Below, piece after piece: positions 21,738 through 32,182 of a stretch of 64,000 nucleotides of DNA. The stretch covers positions 248,001 to 312,000 of the forward strand of contig OZ037885.1 in the NCBI GenBank assembly GCA_964035575.1. The letters are read 5' to 3'. Source of the stretch: Rhynchopus sp. YZ270_cl-10. Lineage: Eukaryota; Euglenozoa; Diplonemea; Diplonemida; Diplonemidae. The notes under the pieces were generated by a model. The model saw only the letters and a list, made by a program, of their open reading frames with translations, was not told the origin of the DNA and searched no databases. Both the position numbers and the translations under genes were made by a program. The first letter of the stretch is position 1. Every line of letters starts with the position of its first letter.

Positions 21738-22137
21738 ACAAAAATGAAGGTGAGGTAAGTTGAAAGAGCCAGGTCGTGGGAAACTGCATCCGGGGGGTCC
21801 TTCTTGGCACTTCTTCCAGAAACCTTGTCAAGGTCTTGGCCGTGAGGGTAATGGGATGGCTGACCTTGGGAAACGAAGGTAGTTACCACACTGTGTGGAG
21901 GTACACACCTCGATCCCCGAATGAGGCAGCACCTACACCCACCGGCCTATTTACTCGTCTTGGTAGGCAAAGGGGGAAGTACAGACATCACTGCAGCCAG
22001 GACACTTCCCTTAGTTTGTTTGGCAATGAGAATAGTAACCAAACCACACCAAGTATGACTCTCACACACACCACTGGAGGGCGCACTTCGGCAACGTGCC
22101 TGTGAGGGCTGCCTGAAAAGAAAATACAAAAGGTTTT

Positions 22138-22176
22138 TATAAGATGACCCTTAGCCTTTCGTGATTAGTCGCTTTT
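22138..22176 (+). repeat. R1 hairpin repeat
   Basis: TATAAGATGACCCTTAGC, loop CTTTCGT, GATTAGTCGC. Confidence 0.65.
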
Positions 22177-22284
22177 ACAAAGGTTAGGATAGAACAAACA
22201 GCACACCTCAAACCCTAAGTGTTTATTTCTCCAAAGCACATTGTGCTTTGAGAGAGGGGGAAAAATACAAAAAGAAAAAAGAGA

Positions 22285-22340
22285 GAAGTTGAAAGTGCAA
22301 ACGCCTCACCGTTTCATCGGCGGACGCAAGGGCACTGGTG
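22285..22340 (+). repeat. R2 repeat, partial
   Basis: GAAGTTGAAAGTGCAAACGC, CTCACCGTTTCATCGGCGG, ACGCAAGGGCACTGG. Confidence 0.7.
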
Positions 22341-22448
22341 GTGTTTAAAAAAAAAAAATCCCAAAGCCGGTATTCTTCCGTCATTTCTATTTCCTATTTT
22401 GCCAAGAGTTTTGATGCGAAAAGTTGTTTTTTTTTTTGTTGTTGTTAT

Positions 22449-22733
22449 TTTCCACACACCTTCCTTCAACCCCCTGTAGGATCCGTTCTTTAAAACCTGA
22501 AATAACACATTTCAGGTTTCCGTGGTGGGGTCAATGTTGAAAATTGGACAATTTTGTGACCACTTAAATTTTGCAAAATATGAGCCCGGTCACCAATACG
22601 TGGGGCCCACATTCGCCAAAAAAATTTCCGTAAAATTCACCCTTTACCCCCCTCTACATCGATTTCAATACTTTTCGTCACCCTGTGTTACCCTACAGGG
22701 GGTGAAGGAAGGTTGTGGGAAAACCAAAAAGAA
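22449..22733. mobile_element. R9 inverted-repeat element, copy 1
   Basis: Ends CACCTTCCTTCAACCCCCTG and CAGGGGGTGAAGGAAGG with extended pairing of flanking TTTTCC/GGAAAA. The interior (GGTGGGGTCAAT, AAAATTGGACAATTTT, ATGAGCCCGGTCACC) is shared, inverted, with 57499-57857. TSD not resolved. Confidence 0.7.
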
Positions 22734-22984
22734 TCATAAGGCAAACGTTGTGCGGGGAGGTAATGAGGGATAGGGGGGGAAAGCCTCTCGTCCTGAGGGG
22801 AGGAGGAAACAATAAAAGAAACGTTTTTCGGGGGAGTTTTTTTTTTTCTTTCGTTGTTTTCGTTCTTCAGTTTTTTCGTTTTCGTTTTTTTGTTTTTTTT
22901 TTAGTTTATATTTTGTTTATTTCCCCCCCATATAACATAAAAGGCCTTTCCTAGCGCCAGAATAAAAAAATAAAAAATAAATAC

Positions 22985-23144
22985 TGGTGTGATCACCCAA
23001 ACGGATTCTCCGTGGTTCCCCCGTGGTTCTCCCGAAGGTGCTCCGCAAATCTTAATATAGCCTGAAACAGTTCTCCGTGGTTCCCCCGTGGTTCTTCCGT
23101 GGGTTGTCCGTGGGTTCTCCGTACCCCCTGAATCACACCAATTA
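22985..23144. mobile_element. Short element with 7-bp duplication, 160 bp
   Basis: TGGTGTGAT start and ATCACACCAAT end, with TAAATAC on both sides (22978-22984 and 23145-23151). Interior carries repeated TTCTCCGTGGTTCCCCCGTG. Another element with a GGTGTG end and a 7-bp duplication is at 43652. Confidence 0.6.
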
Positions 23145-23337
23145 AATACCCTCAAAGTTTCTCTAAAAAAAGACAATTCTGTTTCATTCTCTTATACCAT
23201 CTCAGAACCGTATTCCCATAGGCGGGGGCGTGGCGGGGCATGAAAGCACGGATGCTGTGTGTGTGTTTGTGTTTTTTTTTTTACCATCTTTTTTTATGAA
23301 ATACAAATGCGAAACCCACGACTTCTCAAAAAAAAGG

Positions 23338-23411
23338 GATTGTTGATACAGTCTCCCTCCGACTGACCCACATACCATGCCATCTGGATGAAAGCCTGCG
23401 GCCAACAACAG
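23338..23411 (+). repeat. R3 repeat, partial
   Basis: TTGTTGATACAGTCTCCCTC, CGACTGACCCAC, CATGCCATCTGGATGAAAG, CTGCGGCC. Confidence 0.6.
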
Positions 23412-23479
23412 AACGATGCAAAAGGACAAACTCATGGCAAAAAAAAACCGCAAAAGAAATGCAAAAACATAACATTATA

Positions 23480-23989
23480 CCCTCATAGTAAAAATAATGT
23501 TTTTTCAAAAATAAATTAATAAAAAAATGACCCAAAAGTAACATTTTTTTTGTAACAATTTAATAAAATGTTTTATTCGTTTTTTTGCAGTTGGGCAAAA
23601 AGTAACAAATGTTACAAAGAAAAAATAAAAAGCCCATGGTTGAAGCACGGGAGTACCATAGGGAACTGGGTTGCTGACCACACCATCCAGGCTGTACCTC
23701 AATTTTTTTTTTTGCCTGCGGCGCCATTTTCCCCTTTTTGCTCCGCAAAAAAGGGTTCGTTGAGTGACTCTGTGTAAAAAGCTATATTTTTACACCATGG
23801 GTGTCCGCGCTGTATGCTTTATTAGCCCCCCCAGTAACATTTTTGTTACGCCTGCGGCGTAACAAAAATGTTACAAAAAAATAAAATCCAAACAATGAAA
23901 AAAGTAACAAAATGCAAAAATGTTATAAAAAAAATAAAAATCGCCGAAATAATTTATTTGTAACAATAACATAATTTATACTATGAGGG
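23480..23989. mobile_element. TA-flanked MITE, 510 bp, abutting the phosphatase gene
   Basis: Ends CCCTCATAGTA and TACTATGAGGG with TA on both sides. The interior is built of TAACAAAATG/CATTTTGTTA-like units and contains a perfect hairpin at 23834-23874 (19-bp arms starting GTAACATTTTT, loop TGC). Its right end overlaps the proposed last exon of the phosphatase gene. Confidence 0.75.
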
Positions 23990-25566
23990 TACCAACTGAT
24001 CTGTCTTTACTACTCTACTACTATGTCATTTGTTTCGTTGACCGCTACACTTCGTGTATACAAAAGGAAATGCTACATACCTGGGGGACTGATCATTTTT
24101 GTGTCAAGATCGCATTCCTCCTTGCGGAACATGTATATGCTTTGGAGAAGTGTGATGACAACGGTGATGTTGTCGTCCTTCACGCCCTTGGCCATGATGC
24201 AGAGCTTCTCGCAGATGTTGCTGAGGTACTGCGCTTTGTCGGTTGTATCGCGGTCGTGGTGCGGAGTGCAGTCGTAGCTGGGGAGCGGTGCCTTGTCCGC
24301 CAAAGAGGTGAAACGTCCAAGCTCGGTGCGTACCAACTTGGCCACCTCTTCGTTGGACAACGCATCCCACAACCCATCCGAGGCCAACACCGTGAACTGC
24401 GAGGTCGGAGTGATCTCAAACACCGCGACATCCGCACGGTTCGTCACCACCAGCTTGTTGTTCTGCTCGATCCCCTCCTTGCAGGCAAAATCCCCGAGGG
24501 CGCGCGTCACCTCCAGCCCCGACTGCTGTTCACTCGGCGACACCGGGCTTCCAATATCGCTCAGTGGAGAAGAAAACGACGCAGTTCTGAGATACTGCTG
24601 CTTCTGCCCAGACTTATCCATTGAGAACGACCCCGTCAGCTGTGCATTTTGCGCAGAAAACGCACCCTGCGACGCATCGAGGAACTGCGGGGAGGACTGC
24701 GACACCGCGGAACTCCCACCTTCGCTGGACCCCAACGCAGACACCCCTTGAGAGTCGGTCTGGCTCAGCGATATTGTGGACATCGCTCTGTCTGAGTACA
24801 TTTCACGAACCCGGTCCTGCCTCGCCCTTTCATCTGCATTCTGTACACGGTGGTCGACCGTCAACTGCACCGCTCCATCACGGTGAAACAACACCGCCCG
24901 ACTGTCCCCCAGCCACCCCACATAGCCAAACCGTGGTGTGATCACCTGGACCGTCACAGTGGCACCTTGGTTGTGAAACTTCTTGTTTTCGACTCCACTG
25001 CGTTTGTACAATATGAGGTCCGCCTCTACAATCGCATCCACAATATTTTCGCAGATTGCGTGACTATATTTTCTTGTCTCCAGGAAGCTTCGACTTACCG
25101 AGCACTCAACCTTCTGACGCACCTCTGGTACCAGAAAGCGAGTAGCATGCTTGGAAGCCGCATCCCCTTTGTGTCCATCAGCGACAACAGACACACTACC
25201 GTGCCCATCTGCGTATGTGTGATAGTCGTAATCGTCTTCTTGTCTGCTGCGCATATTTTTGTCGAAAAATGCGCCGACAGTGACGTCCGCTGTGTCGTAG
25301 GCTTCACGCTGTTCGTTGGGGCCGGTTATGTTTATCTCATGAATTGAGAACGCTTCGTCTCGTTGACGCCTCATGTGCTTCAAATCTTCGGCACCCATAT
25401 TGATCGCCGCCTCCTTCAAGTGCTCCTCATTCTCTTCGGAGGAAGAGTGTGGGGACCTCCCGTACCTCTCCTCTCGATCCTCATCCAGCCCCGACGACGA
25501 TGGGTACACCCTCATGAAATCGGTACTGAAATCCGCGTCCACATCGCGGCAGGGTTCTTGCGACAT
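23981..25566 (-). CDS. PP2C-type (PPM) serine/threonine phosphatase
   Basis: Start taken at 25566 (MSQEPCRDVD); the frame is open for 54 more codons upstream, but those look like translated 5' flank. The main exon 25566-24081 carries the PPM signature motifs: RSRQEDD (106-112), ADGHKGD (129-135), GATVTV, GWLGDSRAVL (217-226), DHR with Glu and Arg after it, EVTRALGD (352-359), LASDGLWD (394-401) and KDDNITVVI (463-471). All aspartates expected to hold the two metal ions are present, so it should be active. A Ser/Gln-rich insert of about 100 residues separates DHR from RALGD. At 24080 a strong donor (CAG|GTATGT) follows codon PPG. Splicing to 24000 would replace the ending PPGM with PPDQLVPS; unspliced, the frame stops at 24073. 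The N-terminal 100 residues are acidic and disordered. Confidence 0.9.
24001..24080 (-). other. Proposed 80-nt intron at the 3' end of the phosphatase gene
   Basis: Donor CCCCAG|GTATGT and acceptor AAGACAG|ATCAG on the minus strand. It would add a 20-nt last exon with the stop at 23981-23983. The signals are good, but the exon is tiny and the unspliced frame also ends cleanly, so this is a proposal. Confidence 0.5.
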
Positions 25567-26315
25567 ATCGAGGGGGAGAGAGGGAGAGAAATATTTTTTT
25601 TTTGGGGGGGAGGGTCTCTGGAGGATGTTTTGAAAAATGCTGTTGGGTTGGGGCAGTGTGAGAGAAGGATCAACGTAGGGGGGAAAGGGGGGGGAAAGTG
25701 TCAGGTAGGGGAGGGGGCTAAGCTTCACTGTCGTTGCTATCCTCGTCGATAGCTTGGTGCGATTTTATTTCTGGAATTAATTTCACAATACTGTTGGCTA
25801 GAGCAATATTTCAGATTTTCTCCCTTCGTAATAGAGACGAATCAAACAAATGACACAGACGTGCCGACAAGTTGTTTTTTCTTGCCGGAATCTGTGTGTT
25901 GAGAGGAAATGGTTATCTTGGTAACACGCAATGGCGTTTTGCCCGCCTTCGTTTGCAGAAAAATAAACTGGATAAAAAAAAAAATTAATACAATAAGTAG
26001 CAAGCCCCGCCTAACCAAAAGGGTGGATCGGAAGTCGATGGCGGTGTTTGCTACTTCCTGTATTTCTCATTAAATAAACTGTACGTCACGTTCCGTTCTC
26101 TCCGTTCCGTCACAGTAAAGTGACGTAGTTCACCTTGGGGCAGGTCTTTAATTCCATGAATTTTCAGTATTGCAGGCACCAAAAAACCCTTTTGCGCAAA
26201 CAATTTTGCTCTATCAAAAACCAAAAGGACCTTTTTTTTTCTCCACAGGGTGAACGCGTGGGTATGGAAGGAGCGGTGGGAGAGAGGGAGTTTAAACAAA
26301 AGAAAAATGGGAAAG
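25567..26315. other. Intergenic region upstream of the phosphatase gene
   Basis: No gene seen. The first 130 bases are the pyrimidine-rich (gene sense) 5' flank of the phosphatase gene. The rest is A/T-rich unique-looking sequence with no recognised repeat. Confidence 0.5.
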
Positions 26316-26410
26316 TGAAGTTGAAAGTGCAAACGCCTCACCGTACATCGGCGGACGCAGGCACTGCTTCTCCGCGGGGGGTTTATCGAACCCCCAGAGA
26401 GCACTTCATT
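26316..26410 (+). repeat. R2 repeat, full form
   Basis: GTGAAGTTGAAAGTGC, AAACGCCTCACCGTACATCG, GGACGCAGGCACTGC, TCCGCGGGGGG, TTATCGAACCCCCAGAG. The last part pairs TCCGCGGGG-like with CCCC-GAG. Confidence 0.75.
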
Positions 26411-26559
26411 GGTATGCACACAAAGTTGACATGATGAACCTGCCTCGTCAGGCCAGGACAGTTTGACAACTCGCGACAGTGTACCTTGGTATGGGGTGGA
26501 CCCCATACCAAGATCGTGCGATCCTACATCCATTTCGTGGAAGGAAAAAAAGTTGACTT

Positions 26560-26815
26560 GAAATACAAATCCCTCGCGTGACAGTGAGCAGCAAACCAGC
26601 GCCAGCCACTCGGTGTGGAGGAAAAAAAAAAAAAAACAGTAACTCTGATAGGTAAAGTAAAAAGGGGGGGGGGGGGGGGGGAAAGGGGGGTTTTTTTCGT
26701 TGATTGCGCCTCATTTCTGAATTAGAGGTCTTGCACTGTTCTCACGCATTTTTTGCTTTTTTGAAAACTTGGTTGTATTAGTGTAGCCACCCGAGGATGA
26801 ACTCCACTATACTTT
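26560..26815 (+). repeat. R10 copy and R4-like copy
   Basis: TTGAAATACAAATCCCTCG (26562-26596) is R10. TTTGAAAACTTGGTTGTATT with AGTGTAGCCACCC (26760-26790) is the R4-like variant that recurs at 52310 and 52486. Confidence 0.55.
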
Positions 26816-26967
26816 TTTTTAAAAGCCGAAATCTGGTTCTTCTGTAAGAACCAAAACTCGGCGCTGAGGTCTTCCCCGTCGCAACTCGGAATGCACTTAA
26901 AATTGCTGTAAGATCCTAACACGTACTCACAAAAAGACAAAAAAAAAACCCACCCCCCCCCCCCCCC

Positions 26968-27808
26968 CAGTGTTGGCAGAGTACGTGTCCAATTTCAAAA
27001 AGTACGTAAAAAGTACAATAGTACAATAGTACAAAAAGTACGTAAAAAGTACAAAAAATACACAAAAAGTACATCTGGGTTTGTGGCCGGGTATGTGCAG
27101 CTGGTGTACCAGTGTGGGGGCAAAAAAAAAAGGTTTGATGGCAGTGTTGGCATAGTACGGCACAAAGCTGTAAACGGCTTCTCAAGAATGTGCGCGGTCT
27201 CGCAGGTTCACAGACAGCGGCACCTGGTTCTCGAACAGCGACGCCTCGGAGTCAAGAAGCAATGGGAGATGGTGTTTCCTGTCGGTCACGTGTGATCACG
27301 TGTGGTCCAACAAAGTCGGGATACAGTAGGGGGTACGTGTAGATGACTACACCTCGAACAGTTGGGAGGGGGAAAAGGGATGGGGTGATGGGGTTCACAG
27401 AATGGTAGTAAAGTCAATCTCGCTTACGGGCGCGTCATCAGTCTTCTTACTCCGCTTCGTCGGTGGTTCGTTCTCCCCCTCCGGATTCTCCGCCCCCCAC
27501 CAGCACTCCTCCCTGTTCACCCTCAGTTTTTTGTACAGCGAGGTGGCGGTGAATGTTCACAGGTCCCATATTGTGCCGACGTGCACAAGTGACGAACCCC
27601 ATATCGGAGAATTTTACCTCGCACTGGCACGAGTGAGGGGGGATGCGGGTCAGCTTCACAGCGGTCAGCCAAAACGGACTTCTTGTGTCGAATTCCCAGG
27701 GTAAAATATAGGGTCATAAAGTACGGATTTGGGCGCCAAAAAGTACGTCAAAAAGTACAAAAGTACAAAGTACAAAAAGTACAACGTACACGTACTCTGC
27801 CAACACTG
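26968..27808. mobile_element. Non-autonomous hAT-like element, 841 bp, in a poly-C tract
   Basis: Starts CAGTGTTGGCAGAGTACGTG and ends with the inverse CACGTACTCTGCCAACACTG. Eight C residues lie on both sides (26960-26967 and 27809-27816), giving an 8-bp duplication as expected for hAT. Subterminal AAAGTACGT/GTACTTTTTG units recur at both ends, like hAT transposase-binding repeats. The middle (27400-27700, minus strand) has an open frame with CQCEVKFSDMGF and HIH-type spacing that could be a worn BED-finger remnant; weak. A second copy with the same ends lies at 42289. Confidence 0.8.
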
Positions 27809-27821
27809 CCCCCCCCCCTTA

Positions 27822-29575
27822 GGGGGTTCCACCAAGGGCGTTTTGCTGTCCAAAACCCATTTTTTTGAAATTTCGGTGAAGAAACCCACTAAAATGGGCG
27901 TGCCTGGCCGCAAATCGCCCTGGGGATCACCCATATATCCCAATAAACCACCTGACGACCTTCACAGAGCATTTCTTTTCCGAAAAAAATTGATTTTTTG
28001 TGAAAAAAAGGCCAAAAACTGCGTCACGTTTGCGTCACGCTTGGTGACCAAAATTTAACACTTGTCAAGAAATTTCTCCAATCAGACAAAACTCCTTCTA
28101 CACCATGGACTCGTAATGACATTACGTGACGAGGGACGAGGGAAATTACGTGGGAAATTACGCGCGCAATGACGTCGTCACGACGCGGGCACCCCCTCGT
28201 AATGACGACGTCATGACGTGGGGTTTCCCTCGTCACGACGACGGCATTACGACGTCATGACGAGGGGTGCCCTCGTAATTACGAGGGCACCCCTCGTAAT
28301 TACGAGGGGTGCTCCCGTGGTCATTGTCTGGCTATTGTCTCCCAGGGAAAGGGACTCTCGAATTTTTTTTTTGGCCCCTATATAGGGCTAATTTCGACGA
28401 TTTGAGGCCATTAAAAGCAAAATTTGGCACTTTTAAGCATCTGTGGGGGTCTAATGACCGTATTTTGGCTGAAATTTGACTTGACAATTTTTTTCACCAT
28501 TTGGTCAATCTGAGGTTTTCTTTGGATTTTTTGGGCCACTTTATGACCTACCACGCCCGATTTTTGAAAAAAAAAATTTATTTTTTATTGGTCAAAAATC
28601 GCCTTGTCGTGGGTGCCCACGTCATGACGACGTCGTGACGTGGTAATTACGAGGGGGTGCCCTCGTAATTACCTCGTCATGACGAGGGCACCCCCTCGTA
28701 ATTACGAGGGGGTGCCCTCGTCAAGGCACTCGTAATTACCTCGTCATGACGCGCGTAATGTCATTACGAGTCCATGGTGTAAACACCCGAAAAACACTTC
28801 AGTCCGCATCTTCTGGGGTCCCGGGGTGGAAATGTATGGTTTTTACAGCTTTTAGGGGTCCTGGGAGGGTCCCAGACGTATTCATGAGGGACGGAACCGC
28901 TTAAAATGCCCGAATTTACCTCTTTTTTAGGGTGCTTTTTCTAAAATACCCTATTTTGGGACAAGTGTAACAAAAGTGTAACATGAGGTTATTTTGGGCA
29001 AAATAGCCCAAAAAGTGATCGCAAATATGATTCTCCACCCCGCAGGGGGTCTGGCGAGTAGTTCCGAGGGGGTTTGGACACTTCTGTGCTTATCTGAGAA
29101 CTTTTTTTTGAATTTTTAAGGTGAAAAAGCACCCTAAAAAAGAGGTAAATTCGGGCATTTTAAGCGGTTCCGTCCCTCATGAATACGTCTGGGACCCTCC
29201 CAGGACCCCTAAAAGCTGTAAAAACCATACATTTCCACCCCGGGACCCCAGAAGATGCGGACTGAAGTGTTTTTCGGGTGTTTAGAAGGAGTTTTGTCTG
29301 ATTGGAGAAATTTCTTGACAAGTGTTAAATTTTGGTCACCAAGCGTGACGCAAACGTGACGCAGTTTTTGGCCTTTTTTTCACAAAAAATCGATTTTTTT
29401 CGGAAAAGAAATGCTCTGTGAAGGTCGTCAGGTGGTTTATTGGGATATATGGGTGATCCCCAGGGCGATTTGCGGCCAGGCACGCCCATTTTAGTGGGTT
29501 TCTTCACCGAAAATTCAAAAAAAAATGGGTTTTGGACAGCAAGTCCTTAAGGATTTCCTTATACGTGGAACCCCC
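27822..29575. mobile_element. Large TA-flanked palindromic element (family F), host to a nested element
   Basis: Ends GGGGGTTCCAC and GTGGAACCCCC with TA on both sides, inside C-runs. Arms of several hundred bp pair almost perfectly (for example 27840-28098 with 29285-29540, and 28786-28960 with 29105-29285). Without the nested 28101-28779 element and its TA, the length is about 1.07 kb, like the related copy at 48537-49565. No transposase is present; Tc1/mariner-type mobilisation is inferred from the TA duplication. Confidence 0.8.
28101..28779. mobile_element. Nested TA-flanked element, 679 bp
   Basis: Ends CACCATGGACTCGTAATGAC and its exact inverse, flanked by TA on both sides. The opposite arm of the host palindrome preserves the empty site (CCTTCTAAACACCCG in inverse), which confirms insertion at TA. 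Both end regions are packed with CGTAATTACGAGGG/GACGTCATGACG palindromic units. Confidence 0.88.
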
Positions 29576-29858
29576 TACCCCCCCCCCAGTGTTGTGGCAG
29601 TGTCTTTTTTGTGTCTTTTTTGATGTGTCTTTTTTGGTCTTTTTTGGTCTTTTTTGGTCTTTTTTGCCAGCATTTTCGGTCTTTTTTGGTCTTTTTTGCC
29701 AGCATTTTCGGTCTTTTTTGGTCTTTTTTGAGCGCGCGTTTTTGGGGTTATGGTGCTTATGAGCCCATGGAGCTGAGCTGAAAAGGGATCCCGCAAACAT
29801 CACAAACACCCACACTTACAGAGTATCAACACAGACTAATCAGGGGAATAATAATAAA

Positions 29859-31950
29859 ATGCCAGGGAGGAAGAGCTGCTGGAGCCGCGAGGAGTACGTG
29901 GAGGTGACGGAGAACGAGGTTGACTACCTCGAGTGCAAGGGGGAGGGCTGCGGGTACAGGTTGGCGAAGAACGGCATTTCAGCCACACGGATGAAGAAGC
30001 ACATCGTGGAGGACTGCCCGAAGAAGAGTGACAGGGCGAAACAGAGGATCGAAGAGGAAGAAGAGCGGGCGAAAAGATCCCGCTCCGACACGACGGCACC
30101 GGCTGAAGCGCCTGCTGCAAAGAGGGCGAAGCTCGAAAAGAGCCAAACCCGCATCCCCTGCATCCCTGCACCGAACGCGAAGGAGATCGAGGAGATGCAT
30201 CTCGCCTGGGCGAAGTTCGTGTTCGCCGCAGGGGTGCCCTTCTCGGTAGTCGATAGTCCACTTTTTATTGAGGCCATGATGGCAACGAGACCAGGGCTAA
30301 AAAAAGAACACATACCCAGCCGACACGTCATCTCCACAACTTTGCTGGACAAGGTGCACACCACCATCTGTGTTCCGAAGTTTGATAAGCTCGCAAAAAA
30401 CGAGCACATCTCCCTCCAGTCGGACACCTGGAAAAATTCGCGAGCAGAAAAAGTTTTTGCGTGCGCCGGAACAGCAGGGGAGCAGGCAGGATTGATCGTG
30501 AACAGCGGGATCTTACAACAAAAACAACACAACGCGCAGGAGCTTCTTTCACACCTCACGCAAACACCAGAAAAATTTCAAAAAAAAGCTGTTGCACTCA
30601 TTTCAGATGGAGATACGACAGCTACCAAGGCAAACAAACTCTTCAAAGCCGAACTAAAAAAAAAGAACATTGACGTGCACACCATTGTCTGCGCTGCCCA
30701 TACTGTACAACGCATGGTGAATGACTGTCTCGGGACCAAGAAATCCAAAGGCAACGAAACGGGACAGGAATTCAACTACGTGACAAAGTTGCTGAACAGC
30801 GTTGTAGCGTCTCTGAAGAATGTTGACTACCTCAGGGCTGTTTTGAAGGAAAAACAGACTGAACTGAGTCAGCGAACGAACGCGCCAAAGCTTATGGCGA
30901 TTACCAGATGGACTACAACGTCAAAGCTGTTCGACTTCGTCGCGCAATACCGAGAGGCTCTGTTGCTTGTTGCCGATGATGAGGAAGCACTCGCCCGCTG
31001 CCCAGATATTCTTAAAGTCTGCAACAGCATGCCTCTGATTCGCGCGATTCACAAATTTGTGGAGAAGGCTGGTGTTGTGGTCAACTTGTTGCAGTCGGAT
31101 TCGTGTAGGATTGGGTTTGTGATTCCGCTTCTTGAGCAAGCTCTGAGTGCAGCAAAAGAGACGAAGGCAGCTTTGGCAACGGTGGAAGACAAACAGAAAA
31201 TGGAGAACGTTATTAAAAAAATCCAAGTGCGTGTTTCTCGCTACATCACTCACGAGGACGGTGTTTTCTCCGCTGCGACTCTTCTCAACCCATTTTTTCA
31301 GGTATACTTCAGCCATATTGATCCCAACAACAACAACAACAACAATCACACAGGTGTACAAAGAAGCAAAGGACCTGCCAGCAAAACACCCGCTGACCAA
31401 ACTGGCAGGTTGGGCTCCGTGTGCAGAGGTGAAGAAGAACGCCTCTGCCTACCTCAAAAAACTGGGGGGCGCGGCACTGTCGGCGTGTCTGATCGAGTTT
31501 CGCACTGCATCCGGCATTTTTGCAAATGACGGGATGTGGGATCTTGCGAAGACCAAGACACCAGAGGAGTGGTGGAGGATATTCTTGCTGGAGGTGCAGA
31601 GCGATGGAGGGAGCGAGAAAGACGTGAAGCTCTGCAGGATTGGGTACAGAGTGTCGGGGATCCGAGCCTCGAGTGCCGAACTCGAACGGCAATTCAGCAC
31701 AATGGGCTGGATGTCGCAGTTGCGGAGGAATCGACTCCTCTCGGCGCGAGTGACGAAGCTGACGCAGATTCACAGTTGCCTCCGCACTGGCAAAGGTGAC
31801 TCCTGGTTTGAAATCGAGGGTGCCAAACCAGGAGAACCTGTGATTGACTGCGACGCAGAAGCAGAAGCAGAAGCAGAAGCTCCTGAAGTCGAGGCAGCTC
31901 CTGCTGAAGGAAACGACAGCGATGAAGATGAAGAGTCGGTTGAGTGGTGA
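29859..31950 (+). CDS. hAT superfamily transposase
   Basis: Exons 29859-31301 and 31354-31950 give 679 residues. A BED-type zinc finger has Cys26, Cys31, His48 and Cys53. A Lys/Arg/Glu-rich linker follows. The RNase H-like catalytic core shows Asp189 (SDTW), Asp250 (ALISDGD), the CAAH motif (278-281) that hAT proteins keep after the second Asp, and an RW motif (TRWTTT). The C-terminal dimerisation region holds SSAELERQFS with the third acidic residue, Glu592, then LRRNRLLSARVTKL. All three catalytic acids are present and I see no break, so the enzyme looks intact. An acidic Ala/Glu tail ends the protein. It cuts and rejoins DNA at the element's inverted repeats in the nucleus. Confidence 0.92.
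31302..31353 (+). other. 52-nt intron in the hAT transposase, with an (AAC)n run
   Basis: Donor TTTTTTCAG|GTATAC and acceptor CACACAG|GTGTAC. Splicing joins TLLNPFFQ to VYKEAKDLPA in frame and recovers the conserved C-terminal domain. Reading through shifts frame and gives an unrelated tail. The intron carries a CAACAACAAC run. Confidence 0.8.
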
Positions 31951-32182
31951 AAGGTTTTCCATTTTTAGTTTTAGTTTTAGTTTCAGAATTTAGATTCAGC
32001 TTTAGGAAAACCTGCGATTTGTGTTCAAAACGCGTGGAGTGCTTTTTTTTCTGCAAGGTAGAGTCCCTCTATGTCTTTTTTGTGTCTTTTTTGTGTCTTT
32101 TATGGTCTTTTTTGGCCTTTTTTGGTCTTTTATGGTCTTTTTTGGTCTTTTTTTGCCAGGACCCTGTCTTTTTACAACACTG

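Larger units (their letters stand above)
13856..23479. other. 9.6 kb gene-free, repeat-rich intergenic region
   Basis: Between the propeller gene and the phosphatase I see no gene. The region is a mosaic of R1-R6, R9 and R10 copies and at least seven small inverted-repeat elements, listed individually, separated by A/T/G runs. Open frames of up to 240 codons here (for example minus strand 18103-18825) run through repeats and show no domain or family resemblance. Confidence 0.6.
29587..32182 (+). mobile_element. hAT DNA transposon with an apparently complete transposase gene
   Basis: Terminal inverted repeats CAGTGTTGT and ACAACACTG. Subterminal arrays of GTCTTTTTTG (mainly 29607-29730 and 32070-32155) mirror the layout of hAT transposase-binding sites. 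The left flank is a C run. The right flank ACCACCCACCCCCC is C-rich but not an exact 8-bp copy, so the duplication is unresolved. The non-autonomous elements at 26968 and 42289 share CAGTGTTG and a nearby GGCAG, so this or a relative may have moved them. Confidence 0.85.

Noticed and set aside
25567-25728. Upstream start for the phosphatase, 54 codons earlier
   Set aside because: The added part is a pyrimidine-rich 5' flank, and the ATG at 25566 begins a normal acidic N-terminus.
26316-26410. R2 repeats as tRNA genes
   Set aside because: Only a B-box-like string is present in the inverse; no acceptor, D-arm or anticodon arm can be folded around it.
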